Positions 1 to 5,167 of a DNA stretch of 6,112 nt are shown piece by piece. The position numbers and the translations under genes are program-made. How positions within the stretch are numbered: position 1 is the first letter of the stretch; each line of letters begins with the position of its first letter. Source of the stretch: an uncultured Gemmatimonadota bacterium (GTDB taxonomy: Bacteria; Gemmatimonadota; Gemmatimonadetes; Gemmatimonadales; Gemmatimonadaceae); contig CAMPKM010000191.1 of assembly GCA_946887155.1 (NCBI GenBank), forward strand, positions 1 through 6,112, given 5' to 3'. The notes beneath the pieces are model-generated. The model made no database searches. It was not told the origin of the DNA and worked only from the letters and a program-made list of their open reading frames with translations.

Positions 1-234
1 CGCGTCACCGTCGTCGAGGGATTCCTGTCGAAGGAACGGAGCGATTTCTTCATCAATGACATCCGGTCGATCGACGTGAGGCAGAGTCTGTGGGGGCGCA
101 TCGTGAACATCGGTGACCTGACGATTTCCACGTCGGCAACGTCGGAAGCGTCGGAAGTGGCCGAGGGTGTGCCGGGACCGAACCGGATCAAGGAGCTGTT
201 GATCTCGCAGCGCCGGCAATCGTCGGACGACTGA
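1..234 (+). CDS. C-terminal part of a bacterial PH-domain (bPH2, YdbT-like) membrane protein
   Basis: The frame is open from the first base of the window and ends at TGA 232-234, giving 77 residues of a longer protein whose start lies upstream. The visible part has the layout of the bPH2 domain (PF03703): a strand with VTVVEGFLSKERSDFF, then the hallmark-like segment INDIRSIDVRQSLWGRIVNI, then the strand GDLTIST, and a closing helix starting at GVPGPNRIKELL. In this family the domain normally follows one or two transmembrane helices, which would lie in the missing part. The exact role is unknown; the family is usually described as membrane-associated with possible scaffold or stress roles. 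The next gene begins 8 bases after the stop, suggesting an operon. The acidic, Ser/Thr-rich loop TSATSEASE comes from a nonamer DNA repeat. The domain assignment is fairly secure; function is not. Confidence 0.8.
   Translation, partial: RVTVVEGFLSKERSDFFINDIRSIDVRQSLWGRIVNIGDLTISTSATSEASEVAEGVPGPNRIKELLISQRRQSSDD
131..157 (+). repeat. Three tandem 9-bp units in a PH-domain gene
   Basis: Three consecutive nonamers occupy 131-139, 140-148 and 149-157. The second and third are identical (CGTCGGAAG) and the first differs at two positions (CGTCGGCAA). Being a multiple of three, the array keeps the frame and encodes a repeated Thr/Ala-Ser-Ala/Glu loop between two predicted strands of the PH-like domain. 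It looks like local slippage duplication. Confidence 0.6.
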
Positions 235-242
235 GCACGGAC

Positions 243-1211
243 GTGTCCAACCGCGATGGTGTTTCCGCAAGCACACCGCGCGGCGGGACGTTGATGAATG
301 CGGGCCTGCTGCTGGTTGCCCTGTTGTCGTGGGCCTTTGCCACGACCAGCGGCGGCAGCTCCCTGGCGGGCAGATCGTTGTTCCTGCTGGCTGCGGTCGC
401 GCTGCTTCTCGTTATGCGCAGGCGGCTGGGGCCCGCGCTGGTGCTCATCGGGATCATGGCCGCCTCGATGAGTCCGGAGCTCGACTCGCTGGATGTCTGG
501 GGAGTTGCCTTTGTGCTCTGCACGTCGACCGGCCTGTTCCTGTGGTTGCGCAATTGGCCCGGAGGCCGGTGGATCGCCGCCAGTTTTCCCTTCTGGGCGA
601 TGGCGCCCCGGTATCAGTGGACGGAATTCGTGGCGCTGGGCATGGTCTTCATCGGGATGGCGGTCACCGGTGTCGGGCCGACCCTCCCGGGTCGAAGGCG
701 CCGGGGTGGTGACGCGCTTCCACACATGGCGTCAGGTGCACTGGGGCCGGTGGTCGCGCGCGTCTTTCCCGGCGCCCATCACAGCCGGGTCATCGGTGTT
801 GCGACATTCGTGTTTGCGATGCTCACGGTTGTTCTGGGATTGCTCGCGTCGCGTGGGTTCAACGCCGAGGTGACGGGTGCACTGGCATTGTCGTCGGCGA
901 TCATTGCTGGCACGTTCGCGTTCTCGAACTGGTTTGCAGGTCGGGTGCAGCTGCGGATCGATGAGCAGGGGCTGCACAGCCGGCTGTTTTTGCGCGAGAT
1001 GAGTATCGCGTGGAAGGAGGTGGCGGGTCTGTCGTTGCGCTACGTGTTCCTTCCCGGCATGGGTGTCCGGGTGGTGTACCACGTGGTGCATTCGCCCAGG
1101 CGCGAGTTCGCGTTCCCGAGCAGCATGGCGGGTGCCGCTGAATTGCAGTCATCGATCGAAGCGGCGACTGGACTCGAGTGGCCAGAGCCGGAAATCACAC
1201 CAACGTTCTGA
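243..1211 (+). CDS. Polytopic membrane protein with a C-terminal PH-like domain
   Basis: The 322-residue protein has a hydrophobic N-terminal two thirds and a soluble C-terminal domain. Likely membrane segments lie around residues 18-34, 42-58, 62-76, 84-101, 128-145, 183-202 and 211-231, with a basic loop at 150-155 (GRRRRG). From about 233 the pattern RVQLRIDEQGLHSRLFL, then SIAWKEVAGLSLRY, then RVVYHVVHSPRREFAF and a terminal helix resembles the strand and helix order of bacterial PH-like domains. Both neighbours also look like PH-domain proteins, which supports this reading. GTG 243 lies 8 bases after the previous stop without a clear Shine-Dalgarno; ATG 294 (Met18) sits just before the first hydrophobic helix behind a GGCGGGA stretch and is an equally good start. 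I do not recognise a specific family for the membrane part; no enzymatic motif is visible. Confidence 0.75.
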   Translation: MSNRDGVSASTPRGGTLMNAGLLLVALLSWAFATTSGGSSLAGRSLFLLAAVALLLVMRRRLGPALVLIGIMAASMSPELDSLDVWGVAFVLCTSTGLFLWLRNWPGGRWIAASFPFWAMAPRYQWTEFVALGMVFIGMAVTGVGPTLPGRRRRGGDALPHMASGALGPVVARVFPGAHHSRVIGVATFVFAMLTVVLGLLASRGFNAEVTGALALSSAIIAGTFAFSNWFAGRVQLRIDEQGLHSRLFLREMSIAWKEVAGLSLRYVFLPGMGVRVVYHVVHSPRREFAFPSSMAGAAELQSSIEAATGLEWPEPEITPTF

Positions 1212-1214
1212 GAC

Positions 1215-1709
1215 GTGAACACAGCAGGGGAACCGGAACGTGGCGAGAAGACGATCTATCGTTATGGATGGATTGCGTGGGTGTGGCGGGCGATGATCTT
1301 CGCCGGGTTGGCCGGCGGGTTGATGTGCGTGTGGTTCGGGTTCCTGTTTGCGTCGCCGGTCTTTTACCTGATTGGCGTACCGCTGCTCGTGCCGGCGTGG
1401 TTCTTCGGCTTTGTCACCGCTACGCGGATCGACCTGCGGGACGACGGCTCGCTCCGGGTGACTACGCTCCTGTTCAAGCGGCGTTTGCTATCGCGGGATG
1501 ATCTGGGCAAGCCTCGAACACGGTTGTTCGTTCAGGGCGAGTTTGGGCAGTACTACGGACCGCACACCTGGATACCGGTGCGCGGAAAACTCCCGATCTA
1601 CCTCGACCTGCTGGCGGCGATTCCGGACCGTTCGGCGTTCGCGAATGTGTTGCGCATCAGCAAGAAGGAACTACCGGGAACTGCGAATCGGCGCGGACTT
1701 GGCGAATGA
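1215..1709 (+). CDS. Small membrane protein, two helices plus PH-like domain
   Basis: The 164-residue protein starts at GTG 1215, three bases after the preceding TGA, so translation is probably coupled; there is no independent Shine-Dalgarno in the 3-base gap. Two hydrophobic segments (about residues 21-40 and 44-68) form a hairpin, followed by the strand-rich tail ATRIDLRDDGSLRVTTLLF, the basic KRRLLSRDDL, and IYLDLLAAIPDRSAFANVL near the end. The arrangement of two helices then a 'T-x-I-x-L-x-x-D/G-x-L-x-V' strand is what is seen in short bacterial PH-domain proteins, and the two genes before it carry similar domains. The assignment is by architecture and context, not by a diagnostic motif. 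Function is unknown; it may form a membrane complex with the two proteins encoded upstream. Confidence 0.7.
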   Translation: MNTAGEPERGEKTIYRYGWIAWVWRAMIFAGLAGGLMCVWFGFLFASPVFYLIGVPLLVPAWFFGFVTATRIDLRDDGSLRVTTLLFKRRLLSRDDLGKPRTRLFVQGEFGQYYGPHTWIPVRGKLPIYLDLLAAIPDRSAFANVLRISKKELPGTANRRGLGE

Positions 1710-1772
1710 ACGCGAATCGCTGAGCGTGGCCGCGAGAATCTTGGGAAGTCCGCGGTGACTGGTGTTCGAAGG
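1710..1772. other. Short convergent intergenic gap
   Basis: The + strand PH-domain cluster and the - strand transferase gene end tail to tail here. I see only a weak inverted pair, CCGCG and CGGGG-free CGCGG around 1730-1755, with a long loop and no T-run, so no intrinsic terminator can be supported on either strand. Confidence 0.5.
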
Positions 1773-3344
1773 TCAATCCGGCTGGCGCGCCCACAACATC
1801 ATGGCGGGAGTCAGGGGCAGATTCCGCGCGCTACGGTCGTTGCGATCTCGCAATTCGTGATGCCACGTTGCCGATACCGGGCCGGTGAACTTTGCGCGAG
1901 TCAACTCCCAGATGAAATCCTGCACCGGCACAGGCTCGACATGCACGGCTGCCGGAACCCCCGGCCGGCGGACCGCAAGCAGCGTAGAGAAGTTCGAGTT
2001 CAGCAGATCAAGCCTGTCAGACTCCCGCGACTTACCCGGAGGTCCACGCGTGCTGATGCGCGAGCCGTGGTCGCCGTGGACGATCACGATAGAATGGTCA
2101 CGTCCCGCCGTGCGATCGATTGCGTCGAGAACCTCCGCCAGCACCTTGTGGGTGCAGCGCACCTGTCTGGCATAGCTGCGCAGTACGGCTCGCCAAGCTG
2201 AATCCTTCGGGAGCGCGGGAAGTTCGTAGGAGAAAATCTCCCTGGGATCATCGACGATCCTGCACTCTGCATCCACCTGCACCGGCCGGTGTGGAAGCAA
2301 CGCGTGCACGAAGTACGCGTGTCCTTCGCCTTGATTGCTGATAATGTCGTTCGTCAGGCGATTCAAGCTCAGGATTGCGCCGCCCGTCACGGCCCGATTC
2401 CACTTGTTCGGTTGACGGATGAGTCGTTGGATTACGTCACTGCGCGTGCCGATAAAAAAGCGCGCGCCCAGAAGGGCCCTCATCCTGAGGCTCCCCTCGA
2501 GGTTGCCGATGTTTGCGATCGAGTTTCCCGAAACCGTGTGACATGCTGCCACGGTTTGAGCGGAATCGCTGCACAGGTCCAGGTATGTGTTCTGGTATAC
2601 TCGGATACCGTACCCGAGCCGGCGTAATTCCTCGAAGTACGGATTCCGGCGCAAGCGAACGGTGAAGTCGATCCCATCACGCCTTGGATCGTCGAACAGG
2701 CTCGGAGCCTGTCCCAATGAAAGCATGTGAGGGATCGATGCGTTCGTCCACATGTAGCGCGAATATGCCGCCTCGTGAACCTCGAAGCCCCGCGTGAGAT
2801 AGAAGTTCGTGAGGAAATTCGCGGTCGATGTATCCCCGACGGCGCGCAGACCCCCGATCCCCCACTGTTCATCGAGAACGATGTGAACAATGGGAGGTAG
2901 TCCGGAACTTTCGACGGAATCAACCCTCGTTGTGGTGCTCGCGAGCGCTGAGCCCGCAGGACGAATCAGCGACGACAAGAAGAATGCTGCGAGCGACACC
3001 GTAACCAGCGCCGCACGATGCGTAGCGAACAGGAAGGCAAAAACCAGACAGCCGGCAGGGAGAAACACCGTGCTGAAGGTCGGCTTCAGATCCAGCTGAA
3101 AATCCGTAAACAGAAAGAGCAGGACGCCGAACCCGATGGTCCCGATGAGCCCGCCGATTCGCCACGTGCAGATCGCCGCGGCACCTCCGATTACGGCGGA
3201 CACGGCAATCCATAGAAACACTTCCGAGCCGAGCGGATACTGATTCACATAGAGCTCGCGCCAGACAGATCCGGCGAACATCAAGACCCCTGCTGCCGCG
3301 TAAAGCCAGACAGATTCCGTTCGGTCGCCGCCGATGAGCTTCAC
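1773..3344 (-). CDS. Membrane alkaline phosphatase-superfamily (sulfatase-like) transferase/hydrolase
   Basis: The 523-residue protein has five hydrophobic segments (about residues 12-29, 42-60, 63-81, 92-108, 111-127) followed by a large domain, the layout of LtaS and EptA-type phospho-group transferases. The domain opens with PPIVHIVLDEQWG (D158, E159, likely metal ligands), continues with YMWTNASIPHML, where T200 sits five residues before a proline as in EptA-type nucleophile regions, then YFVHALLPHRP (H347, H352), and ends with IVIVHGDHGSR (D425, H426), the conserved metal-binding DHG. There is no Cys/Ser-x-Pro-x-Arg formylglycine motif, so it is unlikely to be a classical sulfatase. The catalytic domain should face the periplasm and transfer or remove a phosphoryl-type group on lipid or glycan; the substrate is unknown. 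Start GTG 3344 overlaps the stop of the upstream methyltransferase gene (GTGA). Its base composition is visibly less GC-rich than its neighbours. Confidence 0.82.
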   Translation of the reverse strand: MKLIGGDRTESVWLYAAAGVLMFAGSVWRELYVNQYPLGSEVFLWIAVSAVIGGAAAICTWRIGGLIGTIGFGVLLFLFTDFQLDLKPTFSTVFLPAGCLVFAFLFATHRAALVTVSLAAFFLSSLIRPAGSALASTTTRVDSVESSGLPPIVHIVLDEQWGIGGLRAVGDTSTANFLTNFYLTRGFEVHEAAYSRYMWTNASIPHMLSLGQAPSLFDDPRRDGIDFTVRLRRNPYFEELRRLGYGIRVYQNTYLDLCSDSAQTVAACHTVSGNSIANIGNLEGSLRMRALLGARFFIGTRSDVIQRLIRQPNKWNRAVTGGAILSLNRLTNDIISNQGEGHAYFVHALLPHRPVQVDAECRIVDDPREIFSYELPALPKDSAWRAVLRSYARQVRCTHKVLAEVLDAIDRTAGRDHSIVIVHGDHGSRISTRGPPGKSRESDRLDLLNSNFSTLLAVRRPGVPAAVHVEPVPVQDFIWELTRAKFTGPVSATWHHELRDRNDRSARNLPLTPAMMLWARQPD

Positions 3345-4726
3345 GCGGGCGGTCTCGCGTAGCGGAAGAGTGTCCTGCCTGACGAGGTCACGACTTCCTC
3401 CTGCACGATCCGGGCATGACGCGCGAGGATATTTCGGACGGTGTCCAGGTCATAGTCCGGCGCCACGGACGGTTTCCACGTCAGAAGCTGTTGAGCCATG
3501 GCATCCGACTTCGGTACGAATTCGATCACACCGCCAGGCGCCAGCGACACGAGCCACTCGAGCACTTCCGCGACCGGCAGATTGCGGCCGAGTACCAGAT
3601 GGTGCATCAACGCGAGGCACAGGATGAAGTCGGCGTTGGCGCGCTGCATGAGCCCCGGCCGTTCGCTCTGTCGCCAGCCGAGTGATGGTGACGGGTTCGT
3701 CAGGTCGACCGACAACGGAAGAAAGTTGAGTTGACGCGACTCGGCACGCTGGAAGGCGGCGTTCACGGCGCCGCCATCGGGCTCCAAACCGATCACCAGC
3801 TCCGCTCCGCTCTGGAGCGCGACCTCGGAATACGATCCGGTGTTGCATCCAAGGTCCCAAACGATGCGGGCGCCCGCGCCAGCGACGGCCTCACCGACGA
3901 ATCGCGCTTTGGCCGCGCGTTCCTCGGTGTTGTACTGTGCGTTCCGTTCGTATTCCTGCCAGGGCGTGTTTTGGGACGCCGGCGGGCGAAGCCCCGCGAC
4001 GAACCCACGCATCGACCGAAGGTTGTTCTGCAACGCCGTTCGTGACAGGCGGATGGTCTGGGCTTTCGTGGTTTGCTGCGCGGAGACCGAGCGCTGCATG
4101 CGTCCCTGCAAGACCGTGTGCAGTGCGACCAGTGGATTGAGCTTGCTGCGGAAGGGGAGGACTTCCGCGAGGTCGGCCGTCGGGATGCCTTCGAGGGAGC
4201 CGCGGTACCATGGCTGGAACGCCACGCCGGTTTTCGCCGTCAGGAGGAGCGGATTGAGGAACTGCTCGCAGAACTGCCGGTAGCCAAACCAGATCTGCCC
4301 CTCTTCGTAGCGGATCAGCGACAGGTAGTCGATGAAGATTGGTCGCGGACCCTGAAACTGGATGTTGTACGCTGAGGCGTCCGAGAGCGTCAGGCCATGA
4401 TCGAGAGCATCGATGTGGAGGTCGAGCGTCAGCAGCGCGGCCGCGCGAAGGCCATAGAACGACCAGCAGTACGGGTACGAGATGAACGGCAGCCGGGGAT
4501 GTTCGATGACGTGCTCGGCCGTGGGCTCTTCAGCCGACAACACGGACCGATCGACTTCGTGGCCCGGAATCAGCCGGCCGGCGTTGATCGCGGTTTCGAG
4601 GAATCCGCTGTCACGGGCGGCGCGGAAGTTTGCGAGGCCGGGCGGAAGGACGCTGCGATAAACCTTGCCGTCGATCAGGTGCACGTGGCCGGCCGGATCG
4701 CGGTACGACGCGGCATCCCTCGGCAT
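3341..4726 (-). CDS. SAM-dependent methyltransferase with kinase-fold-like N-terminal half
   Basis: The 461-residue protein has two parts. Residues about 275-461 are a class I methyltransferase: motif I IVWDLGCNTGSYS (288-300), an acidic end of strand 2 at GLEPD (313-317), the strand-4 region ADFILCLALMHHL (365-377) and LAPGGVIEFVPK (395-406). The N-terminal part (about 10-210) contains LSDASAYNIQF then PIFIDYLS: D116, N121 and D133 follow the D-x4-N...hhD spacing of the catalytic and metal sites in aminoglycoside phosphotransferase/choline-kinase-like folds. From memory, the same N-terminal pattern (YPYxWSF, DASAYNxQF, FIDxLS) recurs in proteins annotated as methyltransferases or NoeA-like nodulation proteins. 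It is predicted cytoplasmic. ATG 4726 is 48 bases after the YLDPG gene with only a weak ribosome site; its stop overlaps the transferase start. The methyl acceptor is unknown; a glycan or lipid-linked intermediate is my inference from the neighbours. Confidence 0.85.
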   Translation of the reverse strand: MPRDAASYRDPAGHVHLIDGKVYRSVLPPGLANFRAARDSGFLETAINAGRLIPGHEVDRSVLSAEEPTAEHVIEHPRLPFISYPYCWSFYGLRAAALLTLDLHIDALDHGLTLSDASAYNIQFQGPRPIFIDYLSLIRYEEGQIWFGYRQFCEQFLNPLLLTAKTGVAFQPWYRGSLEGIPTADLAEVLPFRSKLNPLVALHTVLQGRMQRSVSAQQTTKAQTIRLSRTALQNNLRSMRGFVAGLRPPASQNTPWQEYERNAQYNTEERAAKARFVGEAVAGAGARIVWDLGCNTGSYSEVALQSGAELVIGLEPDGGAVNAAFQRAESRQLNFLPLSVDLTNPSPSLGWRQSERPGLMQRANADFILCLALMHHLVLGRNLPVAEVLEWLVSLAPGGVIEFVPKSDAMAQQLLTWKPSVAPDYDLDTVRNILARHARIVQEEVVTSSGRTLFRYARPPA

Positions 4727-4774
4727 CAGGCGCGAGATCGCGAGCGACTACTTGGCAGAGCGAGAGGTTGCCGC

Positions 4775-5011
4775 CTACGACTCACCGCGCTCCGTGTCGT
4801 TAGGGCGACGGCGCGAGAAAAGACCTGACAGCTTTGTCCAGTAGAGCTTCACCCCGGCGGCCACCGCTACCACGCCGGCGACCACTGCCTGGACGATGAT
4901 GCTCGCGGCCCCCGGGTCGAGGTACTGGGCAGCTGCCGGGATGGGTACGAGCAGCGCAACCGCGGCTACCGTTACGGCGACAGTGTGCGCGTGTCGTGAC
5001 CGCTGTGTCAT
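4775..5011 (-). CDS. Small secreted/membrane protein with YLDPG motif
   Basis: The 78-residue protein begins at ATG 5011, preceded by GAGCGG 4 bases upstream as a modest ribosome site, and ends at TAG 4775-4777. Residues 1-28 look like a signal peptide: basic start QRSRHAH, hydrophobic core VAVTVAAVALLVP, and AAA before a likely cut ahead of Q29. The mature N terminus reads QYLDPGAASIIVQ, followed by a helix VVAGVVAVAAGVKLYW (about 43-58) and a basic tail FSRRR, then an acidic end. This resembles a widespread family of uncharacterised short proteins with a Y-hydrophobic-DPG-x-x-S motif, one transmembrane helix and a basic cytoplasmic tail; I recall members near sulfatase-like and methyltransferase genes but cannot verify it here. 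It is the first gene of the likely three-gene operon. The role is unknown; a membrane-anchored partner of the transferase is possible. Confidence 0.78.
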   Translation of the reverse strand: MTQRSRHAHTVAVTVAAVALLVPIPAAAQYLDPGAASIIVQAVVAGVVAVAAGVKLYWTKLSGLFSRRRPNDTERGES

Positions 5012-5167
5012 AGTCCGCTCGTTGACTCGTTTGACGGTAAGTGCCCGCAGGACTGTTACAATACCGTTCCCCCGGCGCAGCGCGCAAGAGACGTACGTTG
5101 TTGACTGGAGGCAACAGTTAGGCGATGAGACTTCCGGGACAATGGTTGAGCCCGAGACAGGTGCAAG
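5012..5167. other. Spacer between dnaE2 and the YLDPG-led operon
   Basis: No coding frame of substance is visible. The spacer holds the candidate promoter, an 8-bp palindrome ACGTACGT (5091-5098), and a small hairpin (TGTTG 5099-5103, CAACA 5112-5116, 8-base loop). No stem followed by a T-run lies after the dnaE2 stop, so read-through from dnaE2 into the module cannot be excluded. Confidence 0.5.
5058..5087 (-). promoter_or_regulatory. Possible sigma70-like promoter for the three-gene module
   Basis: Read on the - strand, TTGCGC (5087-5082) and TATTGT (5063-5058) are separated by 18 bases and lie about 47 bases ahead of the ATG at 5011. Both boxes match the consensus only partly (4 of 6 for the -10), in a GC-rich host whose consensus is unknown. 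It is the best candidate I see in the 156-base spacer. Confidence 0.3.

Noticed and set aside
1729..1755. Inverted pair CCGCG/CGCGG as a bidirectional terminator
   Set aside because: Five-base stem with a loop of about 16 bases and no flanking T- or A-run.
1755..2201. Open frame of 148 residues on the + strand
   Set aside because: It lies antisense to the transferase gene across the conserved DHG region, has an Arg-rich composition typical of shadow frames, and shows no domain.
4397..4828. Open frame of 143 residues on the + strand
   Set aside because: Antisense to the N-terminal half of the methyltransferase and the end of the YLDPG gene, with no recognisable domain; a GC-driven shadow frame.
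5091..5098. Palindrome ACGTACGT as an operator
   Set aside because: An isolated 8-bp palindrome without a second copy or a known regulator nearby; it is not a LexA box.
5099..5116. Hairpin TGTTG...CAACA as a terminator after dnaE2
   Set aside because: Only a 5-bp stem with an 8-base loop, no T-run on the - strand side.
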